A DNA stretch of 64,000 nucleotides, from the NCBI GenBank assembly GCA_020027205.1, contig JAHRAQ010000025.1, positions 144,822-208,821 of the forward strand, given 5' to 3'. The stretch's first letter is position 1. The number at the start of each line of letters is the position of its first letter. The DNA is from Nitrospirales bacterium. GTDB lineage: Bacteria; Nitrospirota; Nitrospiria; Nitrospirales; UBA8639. The notes under the pieces are model-generated. The model was not told the origin of the DNA and searched no databases. It saw nothing but the letters and a program-made list of their open reading frames with translations. Both the position numbers and the translations under genes were made by a program. Positions 54,636 through 63,900 of the stretch are shown here, piece after piece.

Positions 54636-55838
54636 ATGACAACGTTTCATCCCATTGAGAAGGCGCTGGCCGACATTCGTGCCGGGAAATTCGTCATCCT
54701 GGTCGACGACGAAGACCGTGAAAACGAAGGCGACCTGGTGATGGCCGCCGAGGCGGTCACCCCCGCCGCCGTCAACTTCATGGCCCGCCACGCCCGCGGC
54801 CTCATCTGCCTCACGCTCACCGCCGACCGGGCGAACCAACTGCATCTGCATCCGCAGACGCCGGACAACACCGCGCCGTTCGGCACCGCCTTCACGGTGT
54901 CCATCGACGCTTCGCGCGACATCACCACGGGCATTTCCGCCGCCGACCGGGCCACCACCATCCGCATGGCCGTCGACCCATCCTGCAAGCCGTCCGACTT
55001 CACCAGACCGGGCCACGTCTTCCCGTTGCGGGCGCAGGACGGCGGCGTGCTCAAGCGGGCCGGGCAGACCGAAGGCTCCGTCGACCTCGCCCGCATGGCC
55101 GGCAGGTTTCCGGCCGGCGTGATTTGTGAAATCATGAACGACGACGGCACGATGGCGCGGGTGCCGGACCTGGTCAAGTTTTCGCGGAAACACCGGCTGA
55201 AACTCATCACCATCAAAGATCTCATTCGCCACCGGCTGGGCCGCGAAACGTTTGTCAAAACATCCGTGAGCGCGCGCCTGCCGACGGCGTTCGGCACGTT
55301 CGACGTTCGCGTGTTCGAAAACGATCTGGACAGCGGCACGCACATCGCGCTGGTCAAGGGCCGCATCGACGCCTCGCCGACCCTCGTGCGCGTGCATTCG
55401 GGATGCCTCACGTCGGACGTCTTCGGGTCCCTGCGCTGCGACTGCCGGGACCAACTCCAACGCGCCATGGAAATGATCGAAAAGGAAGGCCGGGGCGTGC
55501 TGTTGTATTTGAATCAGGAGGGGAGGGGCATCGGGCTGCTGAACAAAATTAAAGCCTATCACCTTCAAGACAAGGGCAGCGACACCGTGGAAGCCAACCT
55601 GCAACTGGGATTCAAACCCGACTTGCGGGATTACGGCATCGGCGCGCAGATTCTGGTGAACCTGGGATTGAAAAAAATCCGGCTGATGACGAACAACCCG
55701 CGCAAAATCGTCGGCGTCGAAGGCTACGGTCTCACCGTCACCGAGCGCGTGCCGCTGGAAGTCGCCCCCCGGCAAAGCAACGTCCGGTATCTGCGAACAA
55801 AAAAATCCAAACTCGGGCACCTGTTGAACAATGTCTGA
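54636..55838 (+). CDS. ribBA: Bifunctional DHBP synthase / GTP cyclohydrolase II
   Basis: Supplies both riboflavin precursors from ribulose-5-phosphate and GTP. The 400-residue protein has the RibB half ([41 protein letters not shown], and [33 protein letters not shown]) and the RibA half with the zinc cysteines ([21 protein letters not shown]) and [35 protein letters not shown] follows GGGGAG by ten bases; an open frame continues upstream through the repeat. First gene of ribBA-ribH-nusB. Confidence 0.97.
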   Translation: MTTFHPIEKALADIRAGKFVILVDDEDRENEGDLVMAAEAVTPAAVNFMARHARGLICLTLTADRANQLHLHPQTPDNTAPFGTAFTVSIDASRDITTGISAADRATTIRMAVDPSCKPSDFTRPGHVFPLRAQDGGVLKRAGQTEGSVDLARMAGRFPAGVICEIMNDDGTMARVPDLVKFSRKHRLKLITIKDLIRHRLGRETFVKTSVSARLPTAFGTFDVRVFENDLDSGTHIALVKGRIDASPTLVRVHSGCLTSDVFGSLRCDCRDQLQRAMEMIEKEGRGVLLYLNQEGRGIGLLNKIKAYHLQDKGSDTVEANLQLGFKPDLRDYGIGAQILVNLGLKKIRLMTNNPRKIVGVEGYGLTVTERVPLEVAPRQSNVRYLRTKKSKLGHLLNNV

Positions 55839-55886
55839 CCGTTCGCCCCGTACACCTTCCGCAACCCGTCACCACCCGGCCGCGCC

Positions 55887-56390
55887 GTGACGCCCGCCGA
55901 AGGCCATCTGAACGCCCGGGACTTGCGGTTCGGCATCGTCGTCAGCAAGTTCAACGAGGCCGTGACCAGCCGTCTGGAAACCGGCGCGCGGGACACGCTG
56001 GCGCATCACGGCGCGCGCGAAGAAGACGTCCAACTCGTGCGTGTGCCCGGCGCGTTCGAAATCCCGCTGGTGGCGAGACACCTGGCCAAGTCCGGGCAGT
56101 TTGACGCGGTCATTTGTCTGGGCGCGCTCATCCGTGGACACACCGCGCATTTTGATTTCATCGGCGCGGAAGTCAGCCGGGGCATTGCCAACGCCTCGCG
56201 GGACACGGGCATCCCCGTCATCTTCGGCGTGCTGACGACCGACACCAAAGAACAGGCGCTGGCCAGAGCGGGCGGCGTCAGCGGCGTCAACAGGGGCGAG
56301 GAAGCCGCGCGCGCGGCCATCGAAATGGCGACGCTGATGAAGACGCTGCATGAGAGCGACCGGCATCCGACCGGCTTCCGGCAACACTGA
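55887..56390 (+). CDS. ribH: 6,7-dimethyl-8-ribityllumazine synthase
   Basis: Makes lumazine from the two RibBA-derived precursors; forms pentamers or icosahedral shells. The 167-residue product shows [41 protein letters not shown], and the active-site segment [24 protein letters not shown] with the catalytic histidine, then [24 protein letters not shown] start with no clear ribosome site, 48 bp after ribBA. The threonine after RGH (usually RGDTPH) is a small variation. Confidence 0.95.
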   Translation: MTPAEGHLNARDLRFGIVVSKFNEAVTSRLETGARDTLAHHGAREEDVQLVRVPGAFEIPLVARHLAKSGQFDAVICLGALIRGHTAHFDFIGAEVSRGIANASRDTGIPVIFGVLTTDTKEQALARAGGVSGVNRGEEAARAAIEMATLMKTLHESDRHPTGFRQH

Positions 56391-56444
56391 CGCCGCGCGT
56401 CCCAGCGCCGCGCAGGCGGCGCGTTCGATGCGACCGCACCCACG

Positions 56445-56936
56445 ATGACGACCATGACCGCACGGGAACACTCCGACGACTCCGCCACCGCGCCCCGGCG
56501 GGATTCCACGCGGCACAACGCCCGCGAACTGACGTTGCAGATTCTGTTTCAATGGGATTTTCACGGGTCCACGGAAGGCTGGCTGGAACCGTTCTGGGCG
56601 CAACGAAACGCGACGCCGTCCGTCCGGGAGTTCGCGGCGCAACTGGTCGACGGGGTTCAGGCTCATCACGACGAACTGGACGCCCTCATTGCGTCCTATG
56701 CCACAAACTGGACGATTGCCCGGATGCCGACGGTCGACCGCAACATTCTCCGGCAGGCCGTGTATGAACTCCTGTGGGTCCCCGACGTGCCCGCGAAAGT
56801 GACGGTGAACGAAGCCCTGCAACTGGCCAAAAGTTTCGCGGACGACGAGACCCGGAAATTTGTGAACGGAGTCCTGGACCAATTCATCCGGCACGACGCA
56901 CGACTCGAAGGCAAACGTCTTGAGTTCACCGGATAA
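56445..56936 (+). CDS. nusB: Transcription antitermination factor NusB
   Basis: A 163-residue all-helical RNA-binding factor that with NusE binds boxA in rRNA operons. RHNARELTLQILFQWDFHGS is the typical start. FAAQLVDGVQAHHDELDALIASYATNWTIARMPTVDRNILRQAVYELLW and VTVNEALQLAKSFADDETRKFVNGVLDQF are the conserved core. A hydrophilic extension of about 20 residues precedes it. Position after ribH is the common ribH-nusB arrangement. Confidence 0.97.
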   Translation: MTTMTAREHSDDSATAPRRDSTRHNARELTLQILFQWDFHGSTEGWLEPFWAQRNATPSVREFAAQLVDGVQAHHDELDALIASYATNWTIARMPTVDRNILRQAVYELLWVPDVPAKVTVNEALQLAKSFADDETRKFVNGVLDQFIRHDARLEGKRLEFTG

Positions 56937-56996
56937 CCCCTGCGACGACGGACGGAGGAAGGACGGAAGAAGGAAGGAAGGAAGAAGGAAAAAGAA

Positions 56997-57381
56997 AGAT
57001 GGATTCCCGACAACCAACGTCGGGAATGACGGAAGGGGGCTGGCATTCCTCCTTCTGTCATTCCCGACATCTTTAGTCGGGAATCCATCCTGATTTCCGT
57101 CATTCCGCGTCTCCGACGTCCAATGGCAGGGGAACCGTGGGCACGCGGAATCCATCCGTAAGATGTCAATGGCAGGGCGGAGAAAAGGACAATGCAACAG
57201 CAGGATGGATTCCCGATTACCAACGTCGGGAATGACGGAAAGAGGGGAGGCGGGAATGCCCCCCTCCGTCATTCCCGACATCTTTAGTCGGGAATCCATC
57301 CTTCGGTTGTCTTTCCTTTGGTTAGGACGAGGAAACAGAAAGATGGATTCCCGACAACCAACGTCGGGAATGACGGAAAGA
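56997..57381. repeat. Cluster of composite palindromic repeats
   Basis: Fills most of the 477-bp nusB-purB gap. In order: a right-type unit (GGATTCCCGACAACCAACG), a left unit (ATTCCCGACATCTTTAG), the central block with ATTCCGCGTCTCC and GGCACGCGGAATCCATCC, a right unit, then another left unit and right unit at 57262-57381. At least five hairpins are present. Just before it (56937-56996) lies a purine-rich GGAAGGAAGAAGG-type tract. Confidence 0.85.
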
Positions 57382-57413
57382 AGGGGACGCGGGCATGACG
57401 GAGCGACAGTTGG

Positions 57414-58784
57414 ATGATTGAACGATACACCTTGCCCCGCATGGGGGCGGTCTGGACACAGCAGCGAAAATACGAGACATGGCTGCGCGTCGAACTGGCC
57501 GCCTGCGCGGCGATGGAATCCGCGGGGCTGGCGCCGAAAGGCACGGCGCGGAAGATTCAACGCACCGTCGTCATCAATCCCAAACGCATCGCGGACATTG
57601 AACGGGTCACGAAACATGACGTGATCGCGTTTCTGGAGTTCGTGGCCGAGCGGGCGGGGGCGCCGGCCCGCCATGTGCACACGGGGCTGACCTCCTCCGA
57701 CGTGCTGGATACCGGGCTGGCCGTTCAACTCACCGAGGCGACGGCCATTCTTCTGGACGATCTCGACGCCCTCCTGACGGTGCTGCGCGCGCGCGCCTTC
57801 GAGCACAAACACACCGTCATGACGGGGCGCTCGCACGGCATTCACGGGGAGCCGATGACGTTCGGATTGAAATGGGCTTTGTGGTACGCGGAGTTCACGC
57901 GGCACCGCGCGCGCCTGCTCGCCGCGGGAGACGAGATTGCCGTGGGAAAATTTTCCGGCGCCATGGGCACGTTCGCGCATTGTCCGCCGCGCATCGAACG
58001 CGCCGCCTGCGCGACGTTGGGCCTGCGGCCGGCGCCGGTGTCGAATCAGGTGGTGCAGCGGGACCGCCATGCCGCGTTCGTCGGCGCGCTGGCCCTGCTC
58101 GCCGCCGGCATCGAAAAAGTCGCCACGGAAATTCGCCACCTCCAGCGCACCGAAGTCCTGGAAGTCGAAGAACCGTTCAGCGCCGGACAAAAAGGCTCCT
58201 CGGCCATGCCGCACAAACGCAATCCGGTGGGATCGGAAAATCTCTGCGGCCTGGCGCGGGTCATTCGAGGCCACAGTCTGGCCGCGCTGGAAAACGTCGC
58301 CCTGTGGCACGAACGCGACATCAGTCATTCCTCGGTCGAGCGCATCATTCTTCCCGACAGCACGATCCTGGCGGACTACATGATCACGCGGCTGACCGCC
58401 ATCCTCGACGGTCTGGTGGTGTACCCGAAACGGATGCTGGAGAATCTGGATCTGACGGGCGGGCTGGTGTATTCCCAACGCCTCCTTCTGGAGTTGGTGC
58501 ACCGGGGCATGGCGCGCAAGACCGCGTACGAAACGGTCCAGCGTCACGCCATGCGGGCATGGAAAACACGCGGTTCGTTTCAGGAACGCATTGCGCGCGA
58601 CCCCGTCATCGCCGCCGCGCTGACGCCGCGCGAAATCCGGGCCTGCTTCGATCCGAGTTGGTACTGCCGCCACATCACACAAATCTACGCCCGCGTCTTC
58701 GGCCCGCCCGCTCGGCGGCACGGGCGGCGCGGTGCGCAAGCCGCCCGGCGGCGCGGACGGCCACCGGGAACAAAACGCGGATGA
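57414..58784 (+). CDS. purB: Adenylosuccinate lyase
   Basis: Releases fumarate from SAICAR and adenylosuccinate in purine synthesis. The 456-residue product matches the Bacillus-type subgroup: MIERYTLPRMGAVWTQQRKYETWLRVELAAC, HVHTGLTSSDVLDTGLAVQL, GRSHGIHGEPMTFGLKWALWYAE, and the signature loop GQKGSSAMPHKRNPVGSENL, with HERDISHSSVERIILPDS. The last about 27 residues ([24 protein letters not shown]) form a strongly basic tail unusual for the family. The stop overlaps the purS start (ATGA). Confidence 0.97.
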   Translation: MIERYTLPRMGAVWTQQRKYETWLRVELAACAAMESAGLAPKGTARKIQRTVVINPKRIADIERVTKHDVIAFLEFVAERAGAPARHVHTGLTSSDVLDTGLAVQLTEATAILLDDLDALLTVLRARAFEHKHTVMTGRSHGIHGEPMTFGLKWALWYAEFTRHRARLLAAGDEIAVGKFSGAMGTFAHCPPRIERAACATLGLRPAPVSNQVVQRDRHAAFVGALALLAAGIEKVATEIRHLQRTEVLEVEEPFSAGQKGSSAMPHKRNPVGSENLCGLARVIRGHSLAALENVALWHERDISHSSVERIILPDSTILADYMITRLTAILDGLVVYPKRMLENLDLTGGLVYSQRLLLELVHRGMARKTAYETVQRHAMRAWKTRGSFQERIARDPVIAAALTPREIRACFDPSWYCRHITQIYARVFGPPARRHGRRGAQAARRRGRPPGTKRG

Positions 58785-59053
58785 TCAAAGCCACCATTCA
58801 CGTCACCCTGAAACCGGGCATTCTGGACCCCCAGGGCCGGGCCATCCGGCAATCGCTGGACACCCTGGGGTTCTCCGCCGTCCGCGACGTCCGCGTGGGA
58901 AAGTTTCTGGAAATTGAATTGCAGGAAGATGACCCCGCGCGGGCGGACGCGCACCTGAAAGCCATGTGCGAACAACTGCTCGCCAACCCGGTGATCGAAT
59001 CCTACCGTTACGAACTGGAACGCCACCCGTCCCACCCCGCCGCGCCGTCATGA
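58781..59053 (+). CDS. purS: FGAM synthase subunit PurS
   Basis: Small 90-residue structural subunit that brings together PurL and PurQ in the three-part formylglycinamidine ribonucleotide synthetase. [47 protein letters not shown] is diagnostic. It begins inside the purB stop (ATGA) and itself overlaps purQ by 4 bp, so purB-purS-purQ is translationally coupled. Separate PurS implies a small-type PurL elsewhere. Confidence 0.96.
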   Translation: MIKATIHVTLKPGILDPQGRAIRQSLDTLGFSAVRDVRVGKFLEIELQEDDPARADAHLKAMCEQLLANPVIESYRYELERHPSHPAAPS

Positions 59054-59751
59054 ACTGGGGCGTGCCGGTCTTTCCCGGATCCAACTGCGACCGCGATTGC
59101 GCGCACGTCCTGTCGTCGCTGCCGGGGCACCGCGCGCGCCTCATCTGGCACGGCGACACCGCCCTGGGCGGAGTGGACGCCGTGGTGCTCCCCGGCGGCT
59201 TTTCCTACGGGGATTACCTCCGCGCCGGCGCCATGGCCCGGCTGTCGCCGATTATGAAGGCCGTCGGGGAGTTCGCGCGCGCGGGCGGGCTGGTGCTCGG
59301 CATCTGCAACGGATTTCAGATTCTGCTTGAAGCGGGCCTCCTGCCCGGCGCCATGCGGCCCAATCGCGGATTGTCCTTTGTGTGCGCGGACGTCGCGGTC
59401 ACAGTGGACAACGCCGCGACCCCGTTCACCCGCGCCTGCAAACCGGGACAAGTCCTCCGCCTGCCCATCGCCCATGCCGAGGGCAATTATTACGCCGACC
59501 CGGTCACCCTCGCCACCCTGCGGGCCAACGCCCAGATCGTCTTTCGATACTGCCGGCCCGACGGGGTCGCAGACGACGCCGCCAATCCCAACGGCTCCGT
59601 CGAGAACATCGCCGGCATCCGCAACGCCGCAGGCAACGTCCTGGGGCTGATGCCGCACCCCGAACGATGCGCAGAATCCGTGTTCGGCAATCAAGACGGC
59701 CTGCTCCTGTTCCGCTCCATGGCCCAAGCCGTGGCGGACAGAGCAGGGTAG
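59050..59751 (+). CDS. purQ: FGAM synthase glutaminase subunit PurQ
   Basis: Class I glutamine amidotransferase of 233 residues, giving ammonia to Pur[22 protein letters not shown] is the start; [19 protein letters not shown] is the oxyanion region; [21 protein letters not shown] contains the nucleophile cysteine; [10 protein letters not shown] and [14 protein letters not shown] carry the remaining active-site residues, including the catalytic histidine-glutamate pair. The next gene expected in many genomes, purL, is not present downstream. Confidence 0.97.
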   Translation: MNWGVPVFPGSNCDRDCAHVLSSLPGHRARLIWHGDTALGGVDAVVLPGGFSYGDYLRAGAMARLSPIMKAVGEFARAGGLVLGICNGFQILLEAGLLPGAMRPNRGLSFVCADVAVTVDNAATPFTRACKPGQVLRLPIAHAEGNYYADPVTLATLRANAQIVFRYCRPDGVADDAANPNGSVENIAGIRNAAGNVLGLMPHPERCAESVFGNQDGLLLFRSMAQAVADRAG

Positions 59752-59879
59752 AGTCGCACGCCCGGCAGGCCAGACACGCGCCGGCTCGCAACTTGAAGTT
59801 CGCTTCACCCCCGCATCAAGCCCACTTGAGATTGACTTGAAGTTTCCATTGGCAGGCGTGATTTCCCCTCGTTTGTCCT

Positions 59880-60087
59880 CCTCCGTCATTCCCGACATCT
59901 TTAGTCGGGAAGTATTTGCCAACGGCAAATGCTCCGAAGGTCCATCCTGATTTCCGTCATTCCGCGTCGACGATGTCCATTGGTCGGAGAACCGTGGGGG
60001 CGCGGAATCCATCCGAAGGAGGTCAATGGCAGGACGGGGAAACTAAAGGATGGATTCCCGACAACAAACGTCGGGAATGACGGAGGG
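59880..60087. repeat. Composite palindromic repeat with 29-bp nested insert
   Basis: Left unit CCGTCATTCCCGACATC...TTTAGTCGGGAA interrupted by the 29-bp insert at 59912-59940 (GTATTTGCCAACGGCAAATG, then CTCCGAAGG), then TCCATCC, the central block (ATTCCGCGTCGACGATG, GGGCGCGGAATCCATCC) and a right unit GGATTCCCGACAACAAACG. It lies between purQ and tRNA-Phe; 59752-59879 shows nothing recognisable. Confidence 0.85.
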
Positions 60088-60162
60088 GGAGAAACGGGAA
60101 TGACGGAGTGGCCTTCCCGCCCCCCGCCGCACAATGCGCGGGATGACGAATTCAACGAAATG

Positions 60163-60238
60163 TGGTGCCGAGGGGCAGAATCGAACTGCCGACACCAGCC
60201 TTTTCAGGGCTGTGCTCTGCCAACTGAGCTACCTCGGC
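60163..60238 (-). tRNA. tRNA-Phe (GAA)
   Basis: A 76-nt cloverleaf on the minus strand. The acceptor GCCGAGG pairs with CCTCGGC. The D-arm is GCTCAGTTGGCAGAGC. The anticodon stem CAGCC/GGCTG encloses CTGAAAA, giving anticodon GAA. The T-arm is GGCAGTTCGATTCTGCC. CCA is encoded. TTGATT-N18-TACATC upstream (around 60290-60320) is a plausible promoter. Confidence 0.96.
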
Positions 60239-60415
60239 ACATGATATGAGCGGAGAACGCTCAATGTCCGGTGTGCGGAAGAACCGCCGCCTGATGTAGC
60301 AGGATTGCCCGTAAAAAATCAAGGTGATTCTCCGCCGAAACCCCCGCCGCCGCCGCCACCCCCGTCGTCATTCATGCCCCCTCCGTCAGTCATGCCCCGC
60401 CGTCATTCACGACAT

Positions 60416-60625
60416 CTTTGCCCCCTCCGTCATTCCCGACATCTTTAATCGGGAATCCATCCTTCCTTTTCCTGCCGTCATTCCGCGTCGACGAGGCCAT
60501 TGGCAGGAGGCACGTCGGCACGCGGAATCCATCCGTAAGGCGTCAATGGCAGAACACAACTAAAGGACGGGGAAACAGAAGGATGGATTCCCGACAACTA
60601 ACGTCGGGAATGACGGAAGGAGGAA
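60416..60625. repeat. Composite palindromic repeat
   Basis: Left unit CCGTCATTCCCGACATC / TTTAATCGGGAATCCATCC, central block (ATTCCGCGTCGACGAGG, GCACGCGGAATCCATCC) and right unit GGATTCCCGACAACTAACG. The 60239-60415 interval before it has partial GTCATTC fragments; 60626-60773 after it is purine-rich with further GAATGACGGA fragments and no gene. Confidence 0.8.
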
Positions 60626-60773
60626 GCGGGCGGAATGACGGAAAGAAAAAACGGGGAGGCCAGCGAAGGAAATCCAAAATGATAGAAAGCGGGGAGGCCG
60701 GCGGGGAAAATCCAGAATGATAGACGGCGCGGCGGCAAAGACGGGGCGGCAAAGGCATGACGACCTTTACCCC

Positions 60774-60920
60774 TTCCGTCATTCCCGACATCTTTAGTCG
60801 GGAAGTATTTGCCAACGGCAAATGCTCCGAAGGTCCATCCTTCAGTTGCATCGTCTTTTAGTTACGTCCCGCCAATGACCTCTTACGGATGGATTCCCGC
60901 CTTCGCGGGAATGACGGAGA
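60774..60920. repeat. Palindromic repeat pair with 29-bp nested insert
   Basis: Left unit with the 29-bp insert at 60805-60833 (GTATTTGCCAACGGCAAATG, CTCCGAAGG), identical to the copy at 59912. It then shows a different right unit, GGATTCCCGCCTTCGCGGGAA, and ends TGACGGAGAGG just before the autotransporter stop codon. Confidence 0.8.
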
Positions 60921-60945
60921 GGCGACGCCGGACCCCCATCACCCC

Positions 60946-63900
60946 CTACCAATTCAAATCCAACTGCACCTGCACCCCATGGTCAGGCGGCGTGGCGGCG
61001 GCGCGGGTTTCTTGCCGTGTCCCCTCCACGCTCATCGTCATCGCCTGCCCCAGATTCAAACGGCTGCCGAGGCGGTACGTGGTGGCCTCGCTCATCGTCA
61101 TCCCGCCGTAGGGGGTGAGCAGACTGCGGCCGTCCGTCATCGGCATTCCGTAAGACAACGTCATCGCCATGACGCTTTGCACCACCGCGTCCCAGCCTGC
61201 CGCGCCGCCGGCAGTCGTGTCCTGCCGCTGCTCCCACACCCCGGTCAGGTTGCCCCGGCTGGAGCCGGTGCCGTAGGTGGGTTCGAAGGTGAACGACAGA
61301 CCGCGATTGCGATAGGCCGACCCAAGTTGCACCAGCCCGCTCACGCCCCAGTCTTCATACTCGCCGCCGTGAATCAGCAGCGTGCGGCCCTGCCCGGCGA
61401 GCGTCAGGCCCACGTCGGGGCGTTCATAGCGCAGGCCGCCGTTGAGTTCCATGCCGGTGCCGGTGCGTCCGTCACCGCCGTCGTTGCGCAGGCCCAGGCC
61501 GACGGTGGGCGAGAATCGCGCGCCGCCGGCCAGCGGTTCGTCATGCCGGCCTTCCAGCGTCACGCGCAGGCGGCGGGCTTCGACCTCCAACGCCGACAGC
61601 CGCGCGCCGGCGCCGTCCACGTCCATCGACGTCGTCAACGCCTCCGCCTTGACGCGCAACGTCGTCGCGCCGGTGGGCGTCAGCAGGTTGATTCGGTTCA
61701 ACAGTTGTCCGCTGCCGCCCACGGCCACGGTGAACATCGAGGCATCGCTGGTGACGCGCTCACCGGCATCGGCGACGTCCACCTCGCCCCAGCCGTAGCC
61801 CACCGTGCTCCACAGCCGCAGCCGGCCGTTCAAGCCGTTCCACCCAACGTAGGGATGGACGCTGGTCAGCGTGGTGCGGTACTCGCCGCCCGCGGCGGCA
61901 TCGGTGTAGTCAAACGTGCCGTCCGTCCAGGCCGCGGCCAGCCCGGCGGTCAGACTGGGCGACAGCGCCAGATCCGCGCCCATACGCGCGCTGACCAGGT
62001 CGCCGTTCCAGTCGATGGCGCCGGACCTGCCGGAGAGATTGCGATAGCCGCCGTTGCCCCAGAGCGTCAGGCGGTCCACCCAGCCGCCCGGCTCGGTGTG
62101 GAGCGGCAACAGAAAGTTGCTGTTGCCCAGCATGGAATAGACGTCCAGATTCAGGCCGCCCTCCGAAGCCAGCGACCTGGCGCCGCTCACCAGTCCGTCG
62201 GCCAGGGTGCGGTAGCCGCCGAGCGTGAGTTGCGTGGTCGGGGCGGCGCCGGTCATCGTGGCGTCCAGCCGTTGCGTAATCGCGCCCACCACTTCATCCG
62301 CCATGGCGCGCGCGACTTCGGGAAGAATGACGCGGCTGACGCCGTCGAGGTTGCTGCCGGTGGCGGTGGTGGTGACTTCCACCGGCGTCGTGCTGTGCGA
62401 CGGCGTCAGGGCGGGCAACACGCCGGGCGCGGTGATGGGGGTGGCGCCGTCGCGCATCAACGGCGTCACCGCCGTCAGCGTGACGCTGACCACCTCATCC
62501 TCCGCCTCGGTGGCGACGCCGAAGGTGGCGGTGTCCTCACCGGCGTCGATGGTCACCGTGTCGCCGCCCTGATTGTGCGAGGTGCGCGTGTCGATGTCGA
62601 CGCCGCGCGCCAGTCCGCCGCCGGTCGATGCCGTCGTCGCCGGTGGCGTGACGGTGTAGGTGTACGCCACCTCCACATCGGTCAGCAACATGCCGCCGCC
62701 GACCGTGACCGTGAACTCGGCCGGGCGGCCGGCGGGGGCGGTGGTCGGCGGCGTCACCGACAGCACCGGCGGCGTGGCGTGCGGCGTGCCGGTCAAGTCC
62801 AACGCCGTCAGCGTGTCGGTGACGGCGTCGAACACGCCGGGCGCGAGGTTCAGGTTGACGTTGCCGGACAAATCCAGCGTCGCCAGCGTGTCGTCGTTCG
62901 GGTCGTCGGGCGTGCCGCCGTCGCCGGCTTGGTCAAACACTTCATTAGGTAACGCCGATAAGTCGTTGCCGGACAAGTCTAATTCTTCCAACTCGCCGAG
63001 TTCGTCAAACACCGTCGGCGGCAACTCCGTCAAGGCGTTGTCGGCGAGGTTCAAGCCGGTCAGCAGCGGCACCATATCAAACGCGCCCTCGCCCACCTCG
63101 TCCAAACCGTTGCCGGCGACTTCCAACATCGTCAGCATCGGCAGGTTGTCCAAGTCGCCGTCTTGCAAGGCGGTGAACGACATCGCCGGCGGCACGGTCA
63201 GCATGGTCACCGCCGCCAAGTTCATCGCCAGCATCTGGTCGTCGGTGACCCCGGCGCAGTCGCCGCCGGCGTTGGCGGCGAGGCAAATCGCCATGCGCAC
63301 CTCGTCGGTGCGCTGCTCGCCGGCCGGGTCGTCGGGGCGCAAGCCGAGCGTCGGCGGCGTCACCGTGAACATAATCGTGGCGGTGTCGGTGAGCGCGCCG
63401 TCGCCGACGGTCAGGGTCAGCGTCACCGCCAGCGGCGCGTCGCCGGCGACCAACGCCGGCGGCATCCACTCGGTGTCGGCGGCGGCGGCATTGACGAAAG
63501 TGCCGCTGGACGACGGCGTGGTCGTCCAGCGATAGGTCAGCCGCGCGCCGGTGTCGGGGTCGTCGCCGTCGCCGTCAAGCCGCAGCGCGAGTGCGCTGGC
63601 GACGGCGTCACCGTCGGCGACCGTCGCGCCGCCTTGCGTCGCGCTGGCGATCGCCGCGGTCGGCGCATCATTCGCGCCGGTGATGGTGACGGTGACGATG
63701 CCGCTTGCGCCGTCGGCGGCGGTGAGGGTGAAGGTGTCGGTCAGGGTCGCGCCGGCGGCGAGCGCATTGACGGCGGCGTTACCGTTGTCCAGCGTGTAAG
63801 ACCAAACCCCGCCGGCGGTCAGCGTGTAACTGCCGGTGCCGTCGTCGGCGGCGGCGGCGGTGGGCACTGAGGTGAAGGTGTCCTGCGGGTCGCCGACATT

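Noticed and set aside
55869..58739. A 956-codon open frame on the minus strand across ribH, nusB and purB
   Set aside because: It is antisense to three clearly conserved genes and runs through the repeat cluster. Its length reflects the high GC third positions of the plus-strand genes.
54511..60851. Repeated short peptides ending SGMTE seen in many frames near 54.5, 60.0 and 60.8 kb
   Set aside because: They are translations of the palindromic repeat units, not a protein family.
56997..60920. CRISPR array
   Set aside because: Repeat units vary, are palindromic over their full length, have irregular spacing and occur on both strands; no uniform spacers and no cas genes.
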